Assembly: GCF_019649055.1 (NCBI RefSeq)
Contig: NW_026570377.1
Coordinates: 62,001 to 126,000 of the forward strand
Reading direction: 5' to 3'
DNA: 64,000 nucleotides
Source: Paramacrobiotus metropolitanus
Taxonomy: Eukaryota; Tardigrada; Eutardigrada; Parachela; Macrobiotidae
The notes under the pieces are model-generated. The model was given only the letters and a program-made list of their open reading frames with translations, had not been told where the DNA came from and made no database searches. Position 1 is the stretch's first letter. Each line of letters opens with the position of its first letter. A program made the translations under genes and the position numbers. This document shows, in pieces, positions 11,535-22,063 of the stretch.

Positions 11535-13947
11535 CTAGGCGTTTTGCGTCGCTTGCGTTAGACCTTTAATGGCCTTGGCAATGCAATCATTTGGACCGGT
11601 GTAATTACAGAATGGCTTGGCGTCCACATATTTCGGTTTGGGGACATCGCTCGCACTACAGCCGTACTTGTTGAGGAAGGAGTTAATAATTTTGTCAAAA
11701 CCATCCTTATCTGCTTGCGTGAGCTTGTTGGGATGGGTACGGACGCTGGCGTAAACGTAGGGACTGTCGCACGTGTTGGTCTTCGTGTTGGGAACGATGC
11801 AGCCGTAATCCAGGGAAAATTTGGCGTTATCGTAATACAAACCGTTCATGTTATTCAGCACTAAAACGTTCCCGCAAACATTCTGATTAATACCGCTAAA
11901 TTGATTGATGAAATGCACTTTTATATGTAGACAGCCGGCACTGCGTACCCGGCATTTGGGGACCTTGCGTGGACACGCCGAACCCGATTTGTTGACCACC
12001 GGATCCTACCGCACCAGTCCAGAAGCCGGTGCGACATGTGTTCTCATCGGGTGCATCATACTGTGAATATTCTATCCACTGCCATTGAGCGGGAATGTCG
12101 CTTAGCGGAAGTTCACCCGCTCCGATATTGTGAACGTTGTACCGCTGGTTGATGCTGCTCGGTTCGCTCGGATATAGTTTACGGTACAAGTACCACTGTC
12201 CAACAAGCTGAAAAACCATGCACAATAAAATGCACTGATAAAACATTTTTTATAACGAAGGAAATGAACTACACAAGTCAATACTGTGTTTACAACTATC
12301 ACACTCAAAGCTTTCGAACGAAATTAGCACAATTGTACCTGACCTTTGTTGGTTCGTGCCTCTTTTCTCCGGGAATGACCAGTGGCCACTTGCAGGTGTT
12401 TCTGTCGGCTTGAAGAGCTAATTTGTTCTTCGCTTTAGCGGTACTAGTTGCCGTCACTACTATCTCGCCGAGCCCGTTGATCATTCGCGTAGCGCAGTCG
12501 GGAGGCGGGACGAAGTCACAGAACGGCTTTTCGGCGTCGTATGCCTGCTTTGGAATGTCATCGACGGTGACGCAGTATGGTGCGAAGAGATCATTCAGGA
12601 TCTTATCGTAAGCTTCTTGGTCTTCGTCGGACATCTGATCCGGTCGGATGCGCGATTCGGCATGGATGAGGGGCGCGTCACAAAGTTTTGGATTTTGGCT
12701 GTTCTTCTTCAAACATCCGTATTCGACCATGAATTTGGTGTTGTCAGTATAGAACACAGCCACATTCTCAGGATCTACGACAGGCAGCAGCAAATTTTTT
12801 ATGTGTGTCCAGTATTTCTTGCTTCTCGAATTCAGACGCCAAACACAATTTTACGAATGTACGAACAGCGCACTTCGCATATATTTGACCAGCAACAATT
12901 CGGCTTTCGTGGTCCGTACAAAAAGGGAAAAGAACAGTGCCCGACGCGTTGGGATTAATTACAGCCAGGAAATACTTGACTTACGAATAACGAAATCATC
13001 GTCCGGTGATAGACCGTATCCAACCTTCTTGCCGTTGTTTGAGTACATGCCCATGTAATATTCAACATGGCACTTGTTGTCCTCCTGATTTGTATAAGCC
13101 GTAGAGACCCAGTATGCGTGTGCAGGATCACTGGTCAGTGGCGTTGTCGTTGGACCGATACCGGTAACGTTGGCGCGTTCATTAAGGATGATGTTCTTGC
13201 CTGGCTCAACCATACGGTACCGATACCACATGCCGGTACTCTGCCCAAAAAATTATGATGCGACCCGTGGATCTGAACAAAGTTACGGTATATCTGTTTC
13301 CTGTTTACTACAACCCGCGCAGCGTATATGTATCATAAAATTTAATGTTATAGACTCTATGCTACAACCGTTTGTCACAAAAAATTTAATGTATTAATTT
13401 GCTGAAAGAAAACATTTCTGGTAATAAGTCATCGAATACAACTGCACCGTATATGTAAACTAGATGTGTACTGATACAATTGATTCGCTTTCTGTGGTTT
13501 TTAACAATAAGTCAGGCGCACCTTTTCTGGCTGGCATCCGGATTGTGGCTGGATGGAAGAGGGAAAAGCTTTTTCCGTGCATGGCGGTACCTGCGACATT
13601 CCAGCCGCTATACACCATCCTTTAAAAGACCGTATCTTTAAATTTTTGTGAACGATTCTGGATGATTTTGCAATGTTGAAAATTTAATCATTTTAACTGA
13701 TGTTAATCTGCGCAAGCTTATCAGATATGTCCACTGGCAATTGAAGAATAAAGATTGTATATTTTTGTAAACCCGTAATACGGATAAAAATAAGCACAAT
13801 CTTGCCACTACAGATATATACTCATACAAAAAATTGAATGCGTTTGCAATAGCTGTGCCCACGGAGCACTGCCAGAAAATATGTGCTGCAAATTTGTAAT
13901 TACATACCTCCTAAAACAACAACGTAGCTCCACTTGCTTTCTTGCAT
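11535..13947 (-). CDS. Secreted two-domain lipocalin-like protein
   Basis: Predicted secreted carrier of small hydrophobic ligands; the ligand is unknown. Minus-strand exons 13908-13947, 13522-13607, 12985-13240, 12344-12774, 11949-12207 and 11535-11860 join in phase to 465 residues. A signal peptide (about residues 1-19, hydrophobic core WSYVVVLGAAG) precedes a Cys-containing lead. The lipocalin GxWY motif appears twice, GMWY (about residue 45) and GQWY (about residue 274). Each repeat continues with a matching second part (YTDNTKFMVEYGC versus YYDNAKFSLDYGC). Introns interrupt both repeats at the same two places in the same phases: phase 0 just before GxWY and phase 1 after the GYGL/GFGV strand. 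This shows an internal duplication within one gene rather than two genes, although a stop just past 12344 (frame ends at 12305) would give a one-domain form if that intron were retained. Lipocalin identity rests on motif and layout, not a search. Confidence 0.72.
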
Positions 13948-16218
13948 TTTCCGTTTTGAATGGAGTTTATAGGAAATGAACTGCGTAGTTAGCGTATGAA
14001 AATTTAACTTGTCTTGTGGTACTTTCCTTAGGATTCTGCGCGAACGCTTATAATACTCGTAATATGGATTTGTAAAAAATAAAAGTAATTAGGAGAACAC
14101 TTCATAGAAATCTGTGAGAGTTACTTGTTGTGGTCCAGGCACAGTGGTAGAACAAGTCCGCTACAGTGTTAGTTTTGTGATATTTTTCTCACCGCAACCC
14201 TTACGGCTAAATATTCCAGTTACCACCCGTTACCAGTGTCGCATGCATGTTTACCAGTAAAAAACGGACAGATCTCTACTTCCCCCGCAAACAAAGTATC
14301 TGCCGGTTTTCGTTCATTTTGTATGCCCAAAACACGCTTTTGAAATATATTTTTATGCTTGGAATACAAACTCAGCGAAGAATGTGTCAGCGTTCAATCC
14401 GGTTCAAAAGATTTGTTACCAGCGGTGAATTTCGTTTTCGCACCTACGAAAATAAACAGTGCTGTGTTGCTGATTGTGTCACCAAAAAAGCTTTTGTTGA
14501 CGATGACAACTCAAGCCAGCAAATAGCTAGCACAAGATCATATTCTATACTTCTATGCTTACCGGTCCTTCCTGCAGGCTAGTTCCAGATGTGAATAGTG
14601 CACTCAGAAGCAAGACAAATTAATTATGATGGTGTTCATGACCAAAGTCCACTTTCAAGCTACTTACCTTTGCGTGTTTCTTCAAAGGGCAACAGCCATC
14701 AAAATAACGAAAAGGTCAAGCGCAGGGACACTACGTCACAGTTTACCAGTGCAATGATGAGCCATACTTCCGGCGTTTCGCCTTTTCTGCAAGCTGGGCC
14801 CCCACTTCCTTCTTTTTTCGAACTCGCGAGGACATGTGAATCCACTATAGTGCACCAACTTGTTGCGTCCCATACAATCGACATCCCGTAATTGACGGAC
14901 AGGGATTAACGTCATATCGTGTGGTCTTTTCCCGTTGTTTCCGGATAAAGCGTTGTTTTAAGTGGGAAACTTGGGAAACTTGGGAAACCTACACTTTCAC
15001 AACTTTTCGCTATGCTTTCACAACAGTTTTTACCCTATGTTAGCCTGTCTTCCTTTCGTTTATTTTTTACATGTACGGGATACTCTATGGTGGCCATTCG
15101 CTTTTAATTTTCCACACGCAACGCGTCATATATGACGGTTTGGAATATATGAGTATACATTGTATTATACTCATATATTCCAAACCGCAAAGCCAATCAA
15201 TCCACTTCGGATTTCACATCTACATATTGTACATATTTTACATCTACATTTTATATCTACATATTGTACTCTATCCTTTACATATTGTATTGCAATACAT
15301 ATTGTTATCATTATTTCATATCGATACTTCCTTGCTCGGACGTCGATAAAGTTTGCAGGTAATCTTAGCGAAAGTTTTTAATACTATTCTCTAAGCTAAC
15401 AAAAACTGTTCCAATAATTTGAAGCACCAAATTTTCAGCGATCCCTTATTGAGGAGTATTTTGCATGATCATCGAGCGACTAATATGTACACCGCGGTCA
15501 GCGGGAATTGCAGTTAAACCAACTATTATTAGAGCGCCGTGCTGTCTGGACTCTGGGCATACTGTACAATTGTACACTACAAAATTCTGTACGGTAGAAT
15601 ACAATTCGATGTGCATGCGCATTTTATCGATCGAGAGGAACTTCATAAATCTGCCTGAAAAGGAAGCATCCAGGAAGAACAGACAATTTGAAGAAAGTCA
15701 CAGTTGTACAGTATTTCTAGACAAGTTTGACATACTGATTCGCTTTCGGGTCAAATCTCCTGTAATAATCTCAAAATGTTTTCAACCTATGCGGTACTGT
15801 ATTGATAATACTGCTCTATATCGAAGGAAAATTGCTACAATAACATTTCTATAGATATCTGTAGCACGCTAAACTTGCAATTACATTAAGTGTGCGTATA
15901 TTTGTAAGTGATTGCACACGATTCGTCGTCTTACATTATACATACTTCGTACACTTTTGCATTGAATCGCTTTCACTGTTTCACAGTTTCAGCTGTTAAG
16001 GCCTTAAGGGTAAGTTTCAACATTTTATAATACCCATGCTCGATGATCAAACAGTCGTCAGATTGTCCGCCAGTAAAAATTGAGATTTTTGTAATACTGA
16101 TCGTAATGGTGAAGATGCGGAAGCATTTATACTGAATACCTAACCAGCCATTTTATGTGTTTTTGGTGGGGCTGTTTTCGAAAACCTACCTGATACGTAT
16201 TAATTTTTACAGATTACT
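13948..16218. other. Intergenic; AT-rich with local hairpin and repeats
   Basis: About 2.3 kb with no gene I can support. Open frames at 14247-14582, 14598-14891 and 15465-15854 have no recognisable domain and irregular codon use. The stretch 15200-15310 is a low-complexity run built on repeats of ACATATTGTA and TCTACAT. A perfect inverted repeat at 15136-15187 is listed separately. Confidence 0.5.
15136..15187. repeat. Perfect inverted repeat (22-bp arms, 8-bp loop)
   Basis: Left arm 15136-15157 (starting CGGTTTGGAATATATG) is the exact reverse complement of right arm 15166-15187, separated by 8 bases. A shorter palindrome, CGTCATATATGACG, overlaps its left end. The DNA could extrude as a cruciform. 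No flanking duplication or transposon mark is evident. Confidence 0.85.
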
Positions 16219-17220
16219 ATGGACGCCACAATCGAAATAAGCGATGTTGACGAAATTACAATCCCAAAGCGCAGTACACCTTTGTGGATTCACAAGAGTC
16301 GCCTTCTCGTCGCGTTCCAGCAATGGAATCGTGTTATTCATCTGGGTTTTGTCGCATTCGTGTTATTGACTCTGTCACTTTTGAGAAGCTACGTGTTATT
16401 TCCCTTTTTCAGAAATATTGTTATACCAAAAGGGAATGTCACTCTGGTAAGACTTATTTTCGGTTTTTTACCAGTTCCTGGCTTTGCTTCGGTCATTTAG
16501 TGCTAAAGTGCAGTGGTGCACTTCCCTATACATGTTATTGTCATGTAATCAGGACAGCACTACAAGACAATGACCACTGACCACATATCGCTAACGGTTT
16601 TTGTGCGACTTTGTTTTCAGCCGCAGTCGGGATCGGGAGGGGAGTGGTATCTCTTTGCGTTCTTTGTGCTGATGATTGGAATTTTCTACATAGTATGCAT
16701 CACACTCTTTCCTGTTCTGGTTTTCATCAACTTGATCCAGTACGTCGTACGAATCGAGCTCTGGCAGCGAACCGCATCTTCGTGCCATAAACTTTCGCAA
16801 TCAGATGTGGCCTATATGACCAGTTGCTACAAGCTGACGCTGAAATTCTCCCAATATTTCCGATCTACAATGCTGTGCGCATACGCACTGTATCCCGCGA
16901 TGCATATGTTCGGCGAAGTGTATTTGAATGCAGTTCTGTACTACAGCGACGGCGAGGGGTTTATATCCCCGGTGTGCGAGAGACCGCCATACCTACATTA
17001 TCTGATACCCATCATCTGGATCGAAGCTGCGCATATTTTTGTGACATTTTACGGTGGATGGGTGTCCGGTTCATGGCAGAGAGAAATTATGTATACCTGG
17101 TACCTCAAGTGGATTGCCACAAAAAACATGTCACCGGATATCCCAGAAAATGGCACGGGTTACAAGGCTTTTCAAATCATATTGAAGCGGCTGGACTCAG
17201 CACTGACCGAACACGGATAG
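16219..17220 (+). CDS. Multi-pass membrane protein, paralogue A (unknown family)
   Basis: Function not recognised. Exons 16219-16446 and 16621-17220 join in phase 0 to 275 residues. After a ~45-residue soluble N-terminus there are at least four hydrophobic segments: one in exon 1 (HLGFVAFVLLTLSLLRSYVL), a long one or two around residues 90-120, one around LCAYALYPAMHMFGEVYLNA and one around LIPIIWIEAAHIFVTFYGGW. The C-terminus is a hydrophilic tail containing WYLKWIATKNM. The gene 3 kb downstream is a clear paralogue with the intron in the same place and phase and exon 2 also starting PQS. AATAAA at 17282-17287 is a likely poly(A) signal. A chemoreceptor-like or transporter role is possible, but nothing in the sequence decides it. 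The start codon sits six bases after a possible acceptor, so a 5' untranslated exon is likely. Confidence 0.75.
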
Positions 17221-17673
17221 AAAGCGGCCATCAGATTAACGAGAAGACGAAATTAATCGAATAATTCGCAACAACTCTCCAAATAAATCAAACGGCATGC
17301 TTCTACCGCGCTACATCTGCAGGACGAGCGACATGTCTGGGCTGGTTTAATATTAGTTCGGGTGTTACTGTATTATTAGCATAGTGCTGGCATAGCTGAA
17401 TTTTTGTGTGCACTGTGGCTGTGAAATGCTAATAATGTGTTCGAGTTTTTACGAGTGCTTGAGGTACTGTAGTACTAGTATGTTATGTGTGTGATTCGTA
17501 ATTCGTACCTACGACTTTCTTGCTTTTGAACACTATGTATGCGCAGTGATCAGTTCAGTCTAACTAATGTACAAGTAAAGCGGCACTGCCTTTCGACAGT
17601 CGGTTGTGTATACGAATTATCATCGACCGAAGCGTAGCGAAGGTCATCTATGCTCAGCGAATATGGAAAATAT

Positions 17674-18110
17674 GGTGTCCGTCCGTCGGTCACCGCCACC
17701 AAATGCACATTGAGCAGTGGCCGTTTCTTACAAATGCACACATGCGCCGTAGCCGTATATACTCCCGGCCTATGTAACTGGTGGTATCCGTCCGTCGGTC
17801 ACCGCATATGAAAGTGAATAGATACTGTGGCCGTTTATGCTCACGATACACAAACCTTGTGGTGTCTGTGCGTCGGTCACCGCCACCGGTGGCGGTACTG
17901 TCCATATGTGCATTTGGTACCAAATGCACATATGGACAGTACCGCCACCGGTATCGGTTACTGGATACACACCAGTCCGTGGCCGTTATACTGACGCCCC
18001 ATGAACTTGGTGGTATCGTCCGTCGGTCACCGCCAAAAAAACGGAAAGGGCCGTTTATACACTCACGGCTTGTAATAGCCGTGGTGTCATTTCTTTGGTT
18101 CCACTCCCCT
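17674..18110. repeat. Degenerate tandem repeat array (about 80-110 bp units)
   Basis: Four copies of a block close to GGTGTCCGTCCGTCGGTCAC begin at 17674, 17783, 17861 and 18012, each followed by a GTGGCCGTTTATAC-like block (near 17718, 17826, 17978 and 18048). Unit lengths are about 109, 78 and 151 bp; the last contains an extra 68-bp palindrome and would otherwise be about 83 bp. It lies in the spacer between the two membrane-protein paralogues. No open frame across it looks genuinely coding. Confidence 0.8.
17885..17952. repeat. Perfect 68-bp palindrome inside the tandem array
   Basis: Bases 17885-17918 are the exact reverse complement of 17919-17952, with no spacer; the centre is GGTACC (a KpnI-type hexamer). 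The arms carry motifs of the array itself, including ACCGCCAC and CAAATGCACA, so the palindrome probably arose from an inverted duplication of part of a unit. Confidence 0.92.
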
Positions 18111-20181
18111 TTGGTTCCGGTGCGCTGTTTACTAACTGTAAGTATTGTCCTTATACAGATGTTTTCCCAAAAATACTTTAGAATATTTGAGCCGCTCGGT
18201 GGTAAAGCACTACCTCGTACGGAAAAAAGTCACACGAAGCTCCATGTGCTAAATCTATAATGTGTTGCGTGTGCGGTGAAATAAAAAAAGGCAAAACTAC
18301 AGATACACCCGTTGCCCTTTCTGTGATAGATAAAATTTAAAAATTATTGTCTGACAATTCCTCTACGTAATACCGCCACAGCCATCTTCGGGCTCTGTAA
18401 AACGTCCGTCGTAATTTGTCCCAAATATGCTGCCGTCTAGGTTTTCTAAAATTTGAGACTGTGACCGGTAGAAATGACCATTCAAAAACTTACCAGACTC
18501 CCTATATGTTGCCCCCTCACCTGACCATCGTTGAAGAGGCAACCTTCGGCAAGAACGATGAAATGAGAGTTTTTCACCGAAATCATAATGTTTGAATTCC
18601 AATTGCCGTAATCCATTACTTTTACATATAAACACCTAAATTACCGCCAGCGTTAACAGTATGTCACCAAGACGAAACAAAATATTCATCGAAAATTAAT
18701 TTTTATAAAAGGAAAATTACTTAGAATGAATGAATTAGAATCAATTCTGCTAAATTAGAAACACTTGAAAAGTTACTTTAGGGAACTTAATAACTTTCTG
18801 AGACTCGAAATGTGATTTCAGCATGAAGAACTTTACTTGCACAGCTAAAGAAACAATTTACGCAGTTGTAGGAGCAACGAAATTTTCGTATCAGCCTGGG
18901 AGGTTTTACCGGTTATGGATTTTTGCTGTATATTTTTGTTGTACCGGTTGCAAATTTTTGCTGTAACATCCATTTTACTAATTTTCGGCAGCTCTGCAGA
19001 AGATAGAGTACTGTACATGAGTTTTAAATATGCTAATAATTGTAAACATCGTATAATGCAATGGCACCGGAAACGACCTAAATATAAATATAAATTTATC
19101 TTATATTCCTTATGTTTGTTTATCTTATATTCCTGCTACGCTTCGGTCATGCAGTGCCCGCCAAAAGCGAGTGCACTTTCCTAGTTTATTTATTATTTTT
19201 AAGAGCACCCAGTGCATTGTACTATTCAAACAAGAAATAAAATTTGGGAAAGCTGTCAATTTCAGTGTAATAAAAAACAGGTAGAGTCTGGTAAACAGAT
19301 AGGCTTATTGTGTCGTCAAGCCGTGTGACGAAAAATATATAGAACGAATTATTATAATTTAAACCACAACTAATCGCTGAAAATGAATAGTTCATTACTG
19401 TAATTAAAGTACACAAAGAAATCAACATGGAAACATGGGGAGATGGGATCTGTTTGCCGTGACCAGCAAACGAAATATGGGCAAAACATCAACCAAATCA
19501 CTGGCCAATGGCTATGGGTCTGACCTTCGAGGTGCCATTGCGATCGATCAAACTTAATATCGGAACTGAGCGTGCATGCGAAAAGCAGTGTACGCTCTAT
19601 TTTGCAGGCTGAGTAAGTACACAATATTCACTCCCTAAAGTGTTAATCAGGCTGACTTGTGAGGCATAGTCCATTATCGATCGAGCGGAACTGCAAGTTG
19701 GGAAGTATTCGTACGGCAGGTACCCTACATAAGTTTGAAGTTTCTGCAACGGGCATAATATTTGCTGCATATGTACTCCGCCAAAATTAGTGTTTGTAGA
19801 CGAGAACTGGGATATGTTTAACAGCATAAGAATATGCCGATCAGTTTGTGCACTTCTATCGCTTCTGTATGTCCCTGTGCATTTTCGAAAGGGGTTAGCT
19901 AGTTATTAAGTTAGCGAAATGTTATGCGTGTACGTTGTATATAAAGTAGTCGATCTGAAATTTCGAGGTTCCACCTAAACAGCCCGGTAAAGGATGCCGT
20001 TTCTTGATCACGCTTTTGCACGATCTGTGAAGGCAAATCTTTTCGGAGCAGGTTGGCGCTGATTTTAATCCCGTTTTCCTCCAGTTCAGTTATACACTGT
20101 TTCCAGAATTCATTGTCGGATTTACAGATACAAGTTAGTGGCATCGCAGTCTACGAATTACAGTATACAATCGCCGCAATC
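18111..20181. other. Intergenic, no gene supported
   Basis: AT-rich spacer between the tandem array and membrane-protein paralogue B. Frames such as 18363-18635 (minus), 18915-19184 (plus) and 19370-19624 (minus) were examined and show no domain or splice structure I trust. The last part, around 20126-20181, is probably the 5' untranslated leader of paralogue B. Confidence 0.5.
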
Positions 20182-21306
20182 ATGGGCGCGTCCGAATATT
20201 CACCGGTCGGCGGTTCCGAAAATACTGCTTCAAATAGCATTTCCGAACGCTCTGCGGAAACCGATTCCGAGAATGCAGCTGCTGGGAGCACTTCCGAATC
20301 ACGCACCTTGGAGGCCAAAAGCAGATTTTCCAGATTTATGCAAAAAGTCGCTCGAACTTGGTTCTGCCGTGTGCTTTATGCCTGGCGAGGTGGCATCTTC
20401 ATCAATTTCTTCACAATATTCGCATGCTTTTGACACTTGGGAGATGTTATTACATGTGCATTGTGCTACCTGAAAACATATCCGGACAATATAATTTCCA
20501 CGACCATTTAATGGTTAGTGCATACTGCGTATGGCTCATTACGACCTTTGGATATTCTGCGCTGAATATTGTACAATCATATATTTACTACAATTAAATG
20601 TACCACAATTAAAATTTTAAATGCTAAGAAAATTCTTTAAAGCAAAAGCTCAAGAAATAAAATTTTAAATATTTCTGTTTTGCAGCCGCAGTCCACAGCG
20701 GAAGTTAATTACGCAGCGGCTGTCACCGTCCTTTGGTTACTCTATGGCGTTTTGTTCCCCGCGATTAATATCGCATTATTGGCGTACATATTTCAACTCG
20801 ATCTTTCCTATATTCTGTCGTGGTGGAAAGCTATTGAGCATGCGGACATAACGTGTACAACCAACTTTATTTTGGCAAGATTGCTGGAAGTCCGCAAACT
20901 GCGAGTGGGCCTTATAGCTGAAATTGTTGTACCGTCTGTCCACTTCGCCGTCGTCGCGGTGTACACAACTTGGCACTACTATTCTGGATTGACAGTGTGT
21001 CCGTACGAAAGTCCAGTCGTACGGATTTTCATGGCCGCGATTGTAATGGAAGCCCCGCATATTATTTTGGCCTCGTTGGCTGCGTGTACTGCACAGTATT
21101 GGGAGGCAACGATATTAAAACGATGGTATGGCAAATGGGTAGCCGCTAAGAATGTGAAAGCGGACATCGATTTCCCTGTCAAAAATTGGATCTTTTACGA
21201 GGATTATGTCCAAATGCTGGAGCTATTTAATTCAGCAATAAAAGAACAGCAATCCGCCTTATGCCCAGATAACCCGAACGAAATTCCTGTCCTACGCCCA
21301 TTTTGA
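20182..21306 (+). CDS. Multi-pass membrane protein, paralogue B (one apparent frameshift)
   Basis: Function not recognised; paralogue of the gene at 16219-17220. Exons 20182-20513 and 20686-21306. Exon 2 starts PQS like its paralogue and shares the membrane and tail pattern (MEAPHIILASLAAC then KRWYGKWVAAKNV against IEAAHIFVTFYGGW then WYLKWIATKNM). The N-terminus is longer and Ser/Glu-rich. Exon 1 is broken by a single-base change: the frame from the Met at 20182 stops at 20431-20433, while the frame matching the paralogue (CYYMCIVLPENIS against FRNIVIPKGNVTL) is shifted by one. One extra T in the TTTT run near 20426-20429 would give a 333-base exon ending in the phase-0 junction that both genes share. 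An assembly error or a recent null allele would explain it. Several membrane helices are clear; topology is not. Confidence 0.7.
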
Positions 21307-22063
21307 ACCATCCGTGTCTTCACCACGAAACCTGTGGAAAATTGGACACTAGCGGACGTCAGGCAGACCATGCATCTGTAATACTGGACTCTCGAGCGTG
21401 GGTGTATACGGTACCCTTTGCTCGGTGGCGGCTACAGATCAAGAGTTGCCTGCCGCCTGGGTTAGACGGTTTCAACTTCTATAGGCTACTCATTTCCGGT
21501 CTTGTTAACAGGCGTCGTTTGTTAAACTGTTCCCGATTATTTCAAAAGTCAGTACTGCTTTAACTTCCCATTTCTTGGTTTGTTTCTTCTTTTTGCATCG
21601 TACTATTGTTGTTTATTGTGATTAGTCTGAAACTTGGGGGATGTGGGTTCCGTTGTAATTTCTTAGCGTGAACTGTGGTCGAGTGGCGATGGTTGTAGGA
21701 CTTGTATCTGCATTTTCTGTTTAAAATGCAGAGTTTCGTGATTGCGAATGGACGGGTGTGAATAAATCCGAGACGGACGAGTTCCTTCACCTTCTTGACT
21801 CCCATTTGCAGTTACCGTTTGTTTGCTCTTTGCGGGACTGAGTTTACCAGTTATCAGAAAATGCAGCAGTGTTTACGCTTTAATCACAAATGAGTTCGAC
21901 TGAGCGCAATCTGGACGAAAATCTCGTATAATTGCAACGCTTTTGCGTTGTTATTTAATTCCAGTGGGAGTGTGGATCCTTTTCTGTGATTTCCTGGCTA
22001 AATTAGTGGCCGCGAATGCAGACGGTTTTATCGTTTATTAAAGATTTTATGTGGTTTTAACCA
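21307..22063. other. Intergenic / probable 5' leader of the RFX gene
   Basis: No coding exon recognised. The stretch immediately before 22064 is probably the 5' untranslated region of the RFX gene. Confidence 0.5.

Noticed and set aside
11896-12246. A separate lipocalin gene with its own Met and signal peptide
   Set aside because: The frame's start looks signal-like, but the sequence before LVGQWY is an intron end (TTTTTCAG) and the donor at 12343 joins it in phase to the upstream domain.
15465-15854. 129-residue plus-strand frame
   Set aside because: Long by chance in a region of few stops; amino-acid pattern and codon use are unlike the real exons.
18363-18635. Minus-strand 90-residue frame in the spacer
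   Set aside because: No domain, no splice partners and no neighbouring exon in phase.
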